A DNA stretch of 41,669 nt. Source: Cardinium endosymbiont of Culicoides punctatus (lineage in GTDB: Bacteria > Bacteroidota > Bacteroidia > Cytophagales > Amoebophilaceae). The stretch covers positions 1-41,669 of the forward strand of contig NZ_QWJI01000056.1 in NCBI RefSeq assembly GCF_004354815.1. Direction: 5' to 3'. The notes below the pieces were generated by a model that saw nothing but the letters and a program-made list of their open reading frames with translations, searched no databases and had not been told where the DNA came from. A program made the position numbers and the translations under genes. The number at the start of each line of letters is the position of its first letter. Position 1 is the first letter of the stretch. Below, piece by piece: positions 26,547 through 34,483 of this stretch.

Positions 26547-27717
26547 ATGAAATCGAGTTATTTTCTGTCTGTTTTCTACTGTATAGTTTCTTTTTCAGTA
26601 GGAACATGTGTTCGTATGTGTTATAGAAAAACATGGAGTAACTATTATCTGATCTACAATGGAAGTTCTTGTACATGGCCCCAAAATATTTCTTTTGAAG
26701 AAAAGGTACATTTAATTGCAGAAAAAGTAGGTATGTGGGAGAATCCTACTGCATTATTCCATTCAAAGGATTTTGCAGTTATCTATCGTTATCCAAAAAC
26801 CTATCAAAAACATGTAAAAAGGTTACTAGCCAATTCTAAGGTAGCCTTAGTACATAAGAAAATCGCACTCTATAGCATGGAGCAACTGGATTTAGACGCA
26901 TACTTGTCTTTAGCAGAAGATTGCTATCAGCTTTATTGTAAAAGCATGATTCCTGATTCTTTATTGCAGATGGCATTAGGTTATTGTTTAGCTGGTGACC
27001 ATCCTATGGTAAAGCATTATCAAGATGAACATGTAGTGCGATTCTTTAATACCATCAAAAAATATAACTTCTCAGATGAATTTCAGAATAATATAGAAAT
27101 GATTCGGACAGGTGCTATGTGGGAACATTGGCAACATAACCAGGTGAGTACAAATTTTAAATGGGAGAAAAAGCCAATACCGTTTGTTAAAACCATCATG
27201 CATATTATCGATCAATCTAAGTACTATAAGCATTATATAGATCTTGAAGGATATATTGATGGTGCTTGATTTCAGAATGTTGTACGAGCATCCTGAATAT
27301 TACATAGAGGATGCCTATCAATTGTTACGCAATCCATTTCCTGACCCCCATAAGGATGGAAAACACACACTTCAAGGAAGAATAAATGAATTGATTTTCA
27401 ATACTATGAGAAAATTAGATGAAAAAGATTTTATGCTGCTTTTTAAACAACAGTATGATTTAGACGTGTACACAAATTTGATAGGTGGTATTGGTAGCAG
27501 TTACTATGATACCTTATTATTAAAACCATATCCATTTTCATTCAAGTTGCATCATGTTCTATCCTTATCTATAGAAGCACAACATAATATAAAACGCCAT
27601 CAGCATCAACAAGCTGAGCAAGATAGATTGCGTAAACACTACGATATACCATTATATGATCATCATAAGCCTTTTTATTATTTTGATCTCGTCTGTGAAA
27701 AGACTCTAAAGAAGTAA
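26547..27717 (+). pseudogene. Secreted two-repeat protein, member D, split by a frameshift
   Basis: Two overlapping frames together reconstruct a member B-like protein. The first frame, from the ATG at 26547 (signal peptide MKSSYFLSVFYC..., VGTC near residue 21) to the stop at 27267-27269, covers repeat 1 (ALFHSKDFAVIYRYP, HKKIALYSMEQL, GDHPM) and the linker KWEKKPIPFVKTIMHII. The second frame, up to 27717, continues with FRMLYEHPEYY, IFNTMRKL and the shared ending KPFYYFD. The shift lies at about 27244-27275, where one extra base is enough. There is no homopolymer there, so phase variation is unlikely. A two-protein product through the overlap (ATG at 27244) cannot be excluded. Confidence 0.75.
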
Positions 27718-27770
27718 TCTGGCGTGATTGTTGTGAGGCTTTTGAAGAGATTGTGTAAAATGTTTTTTTT

Positions 27771-27947
27771 ATAACTCCCCCAGGCACTTTTTTTGAATTT
27801 TTCAAAAACAACTGATTGTTAAATAGAAATATTTTTATCATATCGGAAAATATGTTACCAAAATTTTTACCACTAATTTTATATTTCATTAAAAATCAAC
27901 CATAAAAAAAATCTGTTGTATGCAGAACACAGGGTACCGGGAGTTAT
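27771..27947. mobile_element. ~177-bp MITE, copy b
   Basis: Ends ATAACTCCC (27771) and GGGAGTTAT (27947) are inverted; the interior matches copy a at 23368-23552 with small indels. It sits about 50 bases after family member D, the same relative position as copy a after member B. The remainder of the 27718-28062 gap is AT-rich DNA without an open frame. Confidence 0.85.
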
Positions 27948-28062
27948 AATATTTTTAGATCTCATTTCTATTTTATACCTTGTGTATCAATTTGGTTTTT
28001 CCATAAGGCAAACTAAACTCTTTTTTTATTTATTTTTTTACTTTTTAATATAAAATAATAAG

Positions 28063-28389
28063 ATGTTGAATAGAATAATAAAACTACTGTGCAAACTGTT
28101 TGGTAGTGTCTACATAGCAGAAAAAGTAAGAGAGAAGCTTATTGTATCTATCTCTGAATTTCAGGATACTATGAGAGAAAAAATAAAAAAAATGGGACCA
28201 ATTTTCGCATTGGTGGCTGTTATTTTCTTATTATTCAGTTTGGGATTAAGATTTTTACTTTCAGGATTGGCTTACTGGTTGAATGCTATACTAAACAGTA
28301 GTTGTTTGGGGTTTTTTATAATTTCAATCCTTTGTTTTGTAATAGTTGCTTTTGCCGTATATATCCTTCATAAAAGGACTAATCATTGA
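28063..28389 (+). CDS. Small two-helix membrane protein, holin-superfamily-like
   Basis: 108 residues: an amphipathic basic N-terminal helix (about 1-42), then two transmembrane segments (about 46-68 and 78-100) and a basic tail HKRTNH. The pattern resembles the short YqjE/phage-holin-superfamily-III proteins found as chromosomal genes in Bacteroidota. The function is unknown; a lysis role is not implied, as no phage genes are nearby. Confidence 0.6.
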   Translation: MLNRIIKLLCKLFGSVYIAEKVREKLIVSISEFQDTMREKIKKMGPIFALVAVIFLLFSLGLRFLLSGLAYWLNAILNSSCLGFFIISILCFVIVAFAVYILHKRTNH

Positions 28390-28559
28390 CTAAAAAACAA
28401 GAAGAAGATCATACACATAATGTGGATCTGTCTAGTGCTAACTAAATAAAATGTTGCATTCTATTAAAATGCTTAACATACCATTATAAAGTTTTTTACA
28501 TGCTTGCTTTTTTATTTACTTTAAGACTCTCTTTTTACAGACAGATCTATAAAAAGATT

Positions 28560-29066
28560 ATGCCATTATGTTTATTTATCCTACTATCCTGCAAGGATTT
28601 TAAAAGTTGGGAAAGTAGATATACTGATCAAATACACATCACTTTTGAACAAAAAAAAGACGATATTGTTCCAGACAAATTAGAGAGCTTACGTAGTGTA
28701 TCATTGAAATTTGAAAATTTTCAAGTAGATGGTGATATAATAAAAGATAAAAAAAAAAATGATCGTTCTTTTACATTAGAAAACCCTTTTAGTATTTACC
28801 TAAAGCCAACTATCAATCAAACCAGTTTTACCATATATAATGATGCTTACTATCAAAAAATTACCATTTCCTATGAATGTATTGTGTCTTTAATCTCTCC
28901 AGATGCTGGGGGACTTCAGCAAAAGTACATTATCAAAAATGTCGAATTTTCTAGTAAAAAAAATAAAAAAACAATTTTTAAAACGTTTAAGATAGAAAAT
29001 CGAGTTCCCTCAATAAAAGAAGATAATACAAAATTAAATGATAATCATGTTACCATATATTACTAG
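28560..29066 (+). CDS. Lipoprotein resembling DUF6452
   Basis: 168 residues from the ATG at 28560, chosen because MPLCLFILLSCKDF is a complete short lipoprotein signal (lipobox LLSC, Cys at residue 11); the frame runs 20 codons further upstream. The mature part has alternating strands (LRSVSLKFENF, FSIYLKPTINQTSFTIYN, KITISYECIVSLISPDAGG), like the DUF6452 lipoproteins of Bacteroidota. In other Bacteroidota that family is found directly before a DUF6048 outer-membrane protein, as here. The next gene overlaps its end by 29 bases, indicating translational coupling. The match is by pattern and context. Confidence 0.65.
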   Translation: MPLCLFILLSCKDFKSWESRYTDQIHITFEQKKDDIVPDKLESLRSVSLKFENFQVDGDIIKDKKKNDRSFTLENPFSIYLKPTINQTSFTIYNDAYYQKITISYECIVSLISPDAGGLQQKYIIKNVEFSSKKNKKTIFKTFKIENRVPSIKEDNTKLNDNHVTIYY

Positions 29067-29796
29067 ACTGCTATTTTGTTTTATTTTACTACATATGTCT
29101 ATAGACCACATTATGGCAAATGATAAAGTTCAAAAAAATAATACTTTCCCTGCCGCTTTATATTTTGGCGTTGACTTTGCTAAAACTTGTACTGGCTGGT
29201 ACAACAAGACAGGTAGTATGTATGAGATAAATGGATCTATTGATTTAAATAATATTTTATTGGATGTAGATTATGGATTTGGAGCAATTCACTATGATAA
29301 GCAAATGCAGAAAGGCTCTTTTTCGCACACAGATGGGCGTTATTTTAGAGTAGGACTTGGTTATAACCTTTTATCTTCCACCTTTGACCATAATCAGTTT
29401 TTTATAGGCTTGCGCTATGCAAGAAGCTTTTTTAATTTTCAACTAAAGAGTAATAAGTTGCAATGCAAGCACAAACCAGAAGAAGATTGCAAACAAAGAT
29501 GTAGTGCACCACTGTCTCTGAGCGATCTAAAAGGCAAAGGGATAGCTCATTGGTGGGAAATTATAGCAGGAGGCAAGGTACGAGTTATTAACATAGTGTA
29601 TATTGGCTGTACGGCACGGTATAAATTTGGTAAAAAGATGGAAGATAAACTTCATATCCTACCATTTGACATCCCTGGCTTTGGACTAGAGGAACATGAA
29701 CATGCCTTTGGATACAGCTTTTATATTATATTAGGTATACCATTACAAAAAGAAATGAAAACAGCCAAAACAGCTACTTCTACTAAAAAACTTTAA
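29038..29796 (+). CDS. Outer-membrane protein resembling DUF6048
   Basis: 252 residues. Signal peptide (about 5-27, ending IMAND). The mature part is made of aromatic-rich beta strands: ALYFGVDFAKTC, YEINGSIDLNNILLDVDYGF, YFRVGLGYNLL, QFFIGLRYARSFF and a C-terminal YSFYIILGIPL. The order of these segments matches DUF6048 barrel-like proteins of Bacteroidota. It overlaps the upstream lipoprotein gene; ATG at 29047 is an alternative start. The two products probably form a lipoprotein/barrel pair in the outer membrane; the role is unknown. Confidence 0.7.
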   Translation: MIIMLPYITRLLFCFILLHMSIDHIMANDKVQKNNTFPAALYFGVDFAKTCTGWYNKTGSMYEINGSIDLNNILLDVDYGFGAIHYDKQMQKGSFSHTDGRYFRVGLGYNLLSSTFDHNQFFIGLRYARSFFNFQLKSNKLQCKHKPEEDCKQRCSAPLSLSDLKGKGIAHWWEIIAGGKVRVINIVYIGCTARYKFGKKMEDKLHILPFDIPGFGLEEHEHAFGYSFYIILGIPLQKEMKTAKTATSTKKL

Positions 29797-29858
29797 CTAA
29801 ATCACGTATATTTGTTCATGCACATAGCATTGTCCTTTTGTTTATAAGAACTTGTGTA

Positions 29859-29892
29859 AAGACCTCTCCTATTTCCAGAGGATAGCGGTCTT
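29859..29892 (+). terminator. Hairpin after the DUF6048-like gene
   Basis: AAGACC (29859-29864) pairs with GGTCTT (29887-29892), with an inner CCTCT/AGAGG pair, followed by ATTTCTT. This is a reasonable intrinsic terminator for the lipoprotein/barrel operon. The rest of the gap up to lspA (to 30156) is AT-rich; the open frame inside it (29898-30110) shows no protein-like pattern. Confidence 0.5.
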
Positions 29893-30156
29893 ATTTCTTG
29901 GTAATTTGTTTTAATTTACTTAAATTTAGTTTAATACGTTATACGAGAAGCGCCTCTATTTGTATTGGAATATCAATATTTTCGTTTCGATGCCTGAAGA
30001 TTAATAAATATTTTTTATTCATTATTAAACATAATATGTACTCTTTTGTATATTTTAGTTATTGTTTTACACTTATAAATTCCAAAAAGTTTTTGTGTAA
30101 TGGAGCCTAAAAAAATATGAAGTGCTAAATTATTCCTTGTAAATAAAATTTTTGTT

Positions 30157-30756
30157 ATGAAGCAGTACCTTAAATGCTTTTCCATCTTATTATTTATCAT
30201 TCTTTTAGATCAGGTATCTAAACTTTGGGTCTATCACAACATGGAAATGGGACCTGGTGGACAAATCCATATTTTAGGTAATTTTTTAAAACTTACCTAT
30301 ACATTGAATCCTGGTATGGCTTTTGGCATTCAAATAGGGCTAAAATATGGAAAATTATTTCTATCGATACTACGCATTCTTGCTTCCACGGGTATTGCTT
30401 GGTATATCATTCGCTTTTTAAAAAAACATGGTCCTACTATTTATATTTGGGGATGGGTATCGGTATTAGCAGGTGCTATTGGTAATAGTATAGATAGTAT
30501 TTTCTATGGTGTTTGCTTAGGAAATACACCTTCTGATGCTCCAATCAACTGGTTTTATGGACAGGTAATAGATATGATTCATGTCGATATTTGGTCAGGT
30601 GTTATGCCTAATTGGATGCCCATATGGGGTGGCTATGAAGTCTACTGTCTTCCTGTATTCAACATAGCTGATGTGGCTATATTTATTGGTCTATTGATTG
30701 TTATGCGCTCATTTCATCCAATAACTATAGTTGAGGAAGACCAAGCAAAAAGTTAA
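30157..30756 (+). CDS. lspA: Lipoprotein signal peptidase (signal peptidase II)
   Basis: 199 residues, four transmembrane helices. Conserved family features: LLDQVSKLW near the start (Asp18), LTYTLNPGMAFG, GNSIDSIFYG with catalytic Asp113, and FNIADVAIFIG with catalytic Asp172. It cleaves the signal of prolipoproteins in the inner membrane after lipidation, and thus serves the lipoproteins encoded at 7441 and 28560. The insertion between helices 3 and 4 (about 118-165) is typical of Bacteroidota LspA. Confidence 0.95.
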   Translation: MKQYLKCFSILLFIILLDQVSKLWVYHNMEMGPGGQIHILGNFLKLTYTLNPGMAFGIQIGLKYGKLFLSILRILASTGIAWYIIRFLKKHGPTIYIWGWVSVLAGAIGNSIDSIFYGVCLGNTPSDAPINWFYGQVIDMIHVDIWSGVMPNWMPIWGGYEVYCLPVFNIADVAIFIGLLIVMRSFHPITIVEEDQAKS

Positions 30757-30932
30757 TATATCTTTACTTGCATGGATAATATCCATGATCATATAAATTA
30801 TTGATATTAAGATTTTTTGCGAAATACCATACAAACCAGATGGCCTTTAGACTTTTTCATTACAATAGATCCAGCAATTACAAAAGGAAAAACAGATTTC
30901 GACTTTACACACTAAAAAAATGAATTCTTTTT

Positions 30933-32198
30933 ATGCTTGATAGAACCATTCCACCTAAATCCAAGGAAATAGAAGATATTGATTTTCCTTGGCCAGAATT
31001 TTATGCACTTCGCAATCAAATCCCCCTTTATGTTTTAAATGGTGGTAGCCAACCAATTATAGAGCTAGAATTGGTATTTAGGTCTGGGAGTTATTACGAA
31101 ACGTATCCAGGAACAGCTTATTTTACTTCCGCTATGTTATTGGAAGGTACCAAGCATAAAAGTACACAAGACATTGCCAATATAATGGACTATTATGGTG
31201 CAACGATTGGCACACGATCACAAGCTGATTTTTGTGTCGTGTCCTTGTCTACTTTGTACAAACATCTTAGTCCCATGCTAGATCTATTGGTAGAAATACT
31301 ATTAGAATCTAACTTTCCTCAAAAGTCACTCAAACTACTAAAAGAATTAAAGGCTCAAACTATTCAAGTAGCAAATAAAAAAAATAGAAAAGTTGCCTAT
31401 AAGCAATTTTTTGAATCTCTTTTTACTACGGAACATCCTTATGGGAGGCATTTGACCTTAAAAAACGTTGTTGATATTCAGATAGACTATTTGGATGACT
31501 ATTACAAAAATACTTTCTTTTGTGACTGTTCAGCTTTTGCAAGTGGACAAATTACTCCAGCGGCATTACAACGTATTCAACAATTTTTAGAGCAATTGCC
31601 TCAACAAAAAAGATACCAAGACAATAAAAAAGTTCATTATAAACATCCTGCGAATAAAGTTCACTTAACTAATGGACAACGTTTACAGTCTGCAATTGTA
31701 ATTGGCAAACCATTGATGATTAAAAAAGATCCTGATTTTTTACCTATGATTGTTGTAAATGAGCTTTTGGGAGGCTATTTTGGCTCTCGACTCATGCGAA
31801 ACATACGAGAAGAGAAGGGTTATAGTTATGGTATTTACTCTAGTATTAATGCTTTACAAGAAGCTGGTTATTTAGGTATTGCCACAGAAGTCGCTCAAAA
31901 TGTAACACAAGAAACCATACAAGAAATATATAAAGAGATAGAAACACTACAGCATGAGTTGGTCGGAGAAGAAGAATTGCAAAAAGTAAAAAACTATTTA
32001 CTAGGCAGTTTTTTAAAAACCATTAATGATCCTTTTTCTATCATGCAAAAATTCCAAGCAGCATACTTACATGGATTGGATAAAAGTTATTATAATGCAT
32101 TTTATAATCAAGTTCGTAATATAACACCTTTAGAAATTAGAAATTTAGCTCGGAAATACTTATCTTTAAGTACTTTAACAGAAATAGTTGTAAGTTAA
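30933..32198 (+). CDS. M16 (insulinase-like) peptidase homologue, non-catalytic subunit
   Basis: 421 residues with the two-half M16 fold. At the position of the zinc motif HxxEH the protein reads TSAMLLEGTKHKS, so the metal ligands are absent. The second half keeps GGYFGSRLMRNIREEKGYSYGIYSS, the Arg/Tyr-containing stretch that M16B partners contribute to the joint active site. Known M16B enzymes work as pairs of one catalytic and one non-catalytic subunit; this is the latter type. A catalytic partner is not in the window. It lies between lspA and the rplM promoter. Confidence 0.85.
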   Translation: MLDRTIPPKSKEIEDIDFPWPEFYALRNQIPLYVLNGGSQPIIELELVFRSGSYYETYPGTAYFTSAMLLEGTKHKSTQDIANIMDYYGATIGTRSQADFCVVSLSTLYKHLSPMLDLLVEILLESNFPQKSLKLLKELKAQTIQVANKKNRKVAYKQFFESLFTTEHPYGRHLTLKNVVDIQIDYLDDYYKNTFFCDCSAFASGQITPAALQRIQQFLEQLPQQKRYQDNKKVHYKHPANKVHLTNGQRLQSAIVIGKPLMIKKDPDFLPMIVVNELLGGYFGSRLMRNIREEKGYSYGIYSSINALQEAGYLGIATEVAQNVTQETIQEIYKEIETLQHELVGEEELQKVKNYLLGSFLKTINDPFSIMQKFQAAYLHGLDKSYYNAFYNQVRNITPLEIRNLARKYLSLSTLTEIVVS

Positions 32199-32207
32199 TG
32201 AAATGAT

Positions 32208-32250
32208 ATAGCGTTATTCGTTTTTTCGAAAAGATATATCTTAACGCTAT
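32208..32250 (+). terminator. Hairpin after the M16 gene
   Basis: ATAGCGTTA (32208-32216) pairs perfectly with TAACGCTAT (32242-32250) around a 25-base loop, immediately after the M16 stop and before the rplM promoter. The downstream run is only partly T-rich, so terminator function is probable but not certain. Confidence 0.5.
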
Positions 32251-32281
32251 TTGCATTTAATATAATAAGAAAGTATATTTG
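32251..32281 (+). promoter_or_regulatory. Bacteroidota-type promoter for the rplM operon
   Basis: TTG at 32251-32253, a 20-base spacer, then TATATTTG at 32274-32281. This is an exact match to the Bacteroidota sigma-A consensus (-33 TTG, -7 TANNTTTG). It lies 62 bases before the rplM start. Confidence 0.75.
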
Positions 32282-32343
32282 ATGTCTCCTTGTTTTATAG
32301 GATTTTCAAATTTTTTTGTTGGTTCAGTTTTTTTTAAAAAAGT

Positions 32344-32793
32344 GTGGATTATATAAGTTATAAGACAAAATATGCTAATAAGCAGAGTGTTGACAAGCAA
32401 TGGGTGGTTGTTGATGCTTCTTCACAAACACTGGGTAGATTGGCTAGCCAGGTTGCTTACGTGATTCGAGGAAAGCACAAGCCAAATTTTACACCTCATG
32501 TAGACTGTGGAGATCATGTTATTGTGCTTAATGCAGGAAAAATATCTTTATCAGGTAATAAATGGGTGAAAAAGAATTATGTTACTTACTCAGGTTATCC
32601 TGGTGGCATCAAAAAAACAACCCCTAGGGAACTTGAAACTTCCAATCCCAAACGCATTATAGAGCATGCGGTAAAAGGCATGTTGCCAAAAAATAGATTA
32701 GGAAGGAGATTGTTTCAAAACCTACATGTTTGTGAGGGAGATGTACACCAGTATGCAGCTCAAAAACCAGTCCACATAATGCTAAAATACTAA
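32344..32793 (+). CDS. rplM: Ribosomal protein L13 (uL13)
   Basis: 149 residues, normal for the family. Recognised by WVVVDASSQTLGRLASQVA, GKHKPNFTPHVDCGDHV, the YSGYPGG segment and GMLPKNRLGRRLFQNLHV. It starts at a GTG (32344): no ATG lies nearby upstream, and Bacteroidota homologues start at this point (M-D-x-x-SYKT). First gene of the rplM-rpsI-rpsB cluster, 3 bases ahead of rpsI. Confidence 0.96.
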   Translation: MDYISYKTKYANKQSVDKQWVVVDASSQTLGRLASQVAYVIRGKHKPNFTPHVDCGDHVIVLNAGKISLSGNKWVKKNYVTYSGYPGGIKKTTPRELETSNPKRIIEHAVKGMLPKNRLGRRLFQNLHVCEGDVHQYAAQKPVHIMLKY

Positions 32794-32796
32794 CAG

Positions 32797-33186
32797 ATGG
32801 AAACAATCAATGCGGTAGGTCGTAGAAAGACCGCTATAGCTAGGGTTTATCTTATTAAGGGAACAGGAGAAATAAAAGTTAACCGAAGATCCCTTTTGGA
32901 TTACTTTCCAGTAGAAGAAATTAGCTTAATCGTTAAACAACCACTAGAAAAATTGCAAATATTAGATAAGTATGATCTAAATATTAATGTTGCTGGTGGG
33001 GGGCTACGTGGACAAGCTGAAGCCATTCGTTTAGGGGTTGCTAGGGCTCTTTGTAAGCTAGATCTAGAAAATAATAGACCTCTTCTCAAGAAGGAAGGTT
33101 TTCTTACCAGAGATGCTAGAGTAGTAGAACGAAAGAAATATGGTCGTAAAAAAGCAAGAAAGAGATTCCAGTTCACCAAACGTTAG
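32797..33186 (+). CDS. rpsI: Ribosomal protein S9 (uS9)
   Basis: 129 residues. Starts INAVGRRKTAIARVYL; contains GGGLRGQAEAIRLGVARAL and LTRDARVVERKKYGRKKARKRFQFTKR, the conserved basic tail that reaches the ribosomal P site. Cotranscribed with rplM (3-base gap) and rpsB. Confidence 0.97.
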   Translation: METINAVGRRKTAIARVYLIKGTGEIKVNRRSLLDYFPVEEISLIVKQPLEKLQILDKYDLNINVAGGGLRGQAEAIRLGVARALCKLDLENNRPLLKKEGFLTRDARVVERKKYGRKKARKRFQFTKR

Positions 33187-33213
33187 TCCTATTTTAAGTT
33201 ACTATTATCCATA

Positions 33214-34275
33214 ATGATAAAATTAGAACACAAAACCCTGCTCGATGCTGGTGTCCATTTTGGACATTTGACCAGAAAGTGGAATCCTAAGATGGCCCCT
33301 TTCATTTTTATGAAACAGAATGGTATCCACATAATCGATTTAAACCAAACAATTACTTCCATGCAAGAAGTTGCTTTGCAATTAAATGCAATAGCACGAA
33401 CTGGAAAAAAGATTTTATTTGTGGCTACTAAAAAACAAGCTAAGGTCGTTGTCGAAAAAGTTGCAAAAGATTTAGCGATGCCTTATGTCACAGAAAGGTG
33501 GCTTGGTGGTACGCTTACTAATTTTGTAACTATTAGAAAGTTACTAAAGCGTATGTCTGTAATAGAAAAAAACATACACTCAGCTGCTTACAAAAATTTA
33601 GCAAAGAAAGAACAATTGGTTATTGCACGAGAGCAAAAAAAGTTGAACAGAATATTACAAGGACTTGCTAATGTTACTAGGCTTCCATCTGCTTTATTTG
33701 TAATAGATGTCAATAAGGAACATATTGCTATACAAGAAGCTCGTAAATTAGGCATTCCAGTTTTTGCACTTACAGATACCAACACAGATCCAGATCTAGT
33801 TGATTACTCCATTCCTGGAAATGACGACTCTTTCCGCTCCATTGATATTATAGTGGATTATATGGCACATGCAATCAAAGAAGGGCTTGAGCTTTATAAA
33901 AAAGAAAAAGCAGAAACACTGTCTAAGCAAGAGTCTACTGAAGAGGTAAAGGTTAATGGTGCCGGTATGTCTAAAACTATCGCTAAGAAAGGTGTAAAAA
34001 TTGTGCAGGGTGTGGCAGTAAAGAAAACTTTTTCAGAAGCATCAAAGATGAACAAGACTACTAGGTTTAAACCTTCTGTAAATAAGTCAAAAGAAACAAC
34101 TATGGCTCCTAATATTGCATCCAATCCAGCAATTAAGCAGATTCAAGCAACAACCGCCTCTGATGTTGCATCCAATGCAGTAGTTGAGAAGACACAAACA
34201 ACAGTTGCTGAGCGTGAGTTATCTAATACAACGACTGAAAATCAGCAAGAAGCACCAACTTCTAACGAAAGTTAA
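33214..34275 (+). CDS. rpsB: Ribosomal protein S2 (uS2) with a long C-terminal extension
   Basis: 353 residues. Residues 1-230 are a complete S2: LLDAGVHFGHLTRKWNPKM, FVATKKQA, RWLGGTLTNF, the coiled-coil hairpin (about 115-145), and PVFALTDTNTDPDLVDYSIPGND. Most S2 proteins end soon after (about 230-260 residues). Here about 115 extra residues rich in Lys, Thr, Asn, Ala and Glu follow, with imperfect repeats (IASNPAIKQIQATTASDVASNAVVEKTQTT). The extension is probably disordered; no frameshift is needed to make it. Third gene of the rplM operon. Confidence 0.95.
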   Translation: MIKLEHKTLLDAGVHFGHLTRKWNPKMAPFIFMKQNGIHIIDLNQTITSMQEVALQLNAIARTGKKILFVATKKQAKVVVEKVAKDLAMPYVTERWLGGTLTNFVTIRKLLKRMSVIEKNIHSAAYKNLAKKEQLVIAREQKKLNRILQGLANVTRLPSALFVIDVNKEHIAIQEARKLGIPVFALTDTNTDPDLVDYSIPGNDDSFRSIDIIVDYMAHAIKEGLELYKKEKAETLSKQESTEEVKVNGAGMSKTIAKKGVKIVQGVAVKKTFSEASKMNKTTRFKPSVNKSKETTMAPNIASNPAIKQIQATTASDVASNAVVEKTQTTVAERELSNTTTENQQEAPTSNES

Positions 34276-34318
34276 GCAGTCAGTAGATAGGGATCGTTCT
34301 GGGATAATTAATTTCTAG

Positions 34319-34360
34319 CGCTAATTTTTTCTGTTTTTATTTTAATTGAGAAAATTAGCG
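34319..34360 (+). terminator. Terminator after rpsB
   Basis: CGCTAATTTT (34319-34328) pairs exactly with AAAATTAGCG (34351-34360), with further TCT/AGA pairing inside, followed by TTGAAATTTTC. It probably separates rpsB from tsf transcriptionally. Confidence 0.65.
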
Positions 34361-34374
34361 TTGAAATTTTCTTT

Positions 34375-34405
34375 TTGTTGTTTACTATAACCAAATATAG
34401 TTTTG
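34375..34405 (+). promoter_or_regulatory. Bacteroidota-type promoter for tsf
   Basis: TTG at 34375-34377, a 20-base spacer and TAGTTTTG at 34398-34405 match the -33 TTG / -7 TANNTTTG consensus exactly. It lies between the rpsB hairpin and the tsf start 79 bases later, so tsf seems to have its own promoter. Confidence 0.65.
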
Positions 34406-34483
34406 GTATATTCCCTAAACTAAAAATAGTTTTTTCTCTATTGGCATAAAGAAGTTTCTTATTACACTTAATATTTTTTATAT

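Noticed and set aside
28063-28389. Holin-like protein as a sign of a prophage
   Set aside because: No capsid, portal, terminase or lysozyme genes nearby; short holin-like membrane proteins are also normal chromosomal genes in Bacteroidota.
29898-30110. 70-codon plus-strand frame before lspA
   Set aside because: AT-rich intergenic DNA with no domain, signal or homology pattern.
32901-33179. 92-codon frame antisense to rpsI
   Set aside because: Complement of the basic S9 sequence; no independent support.
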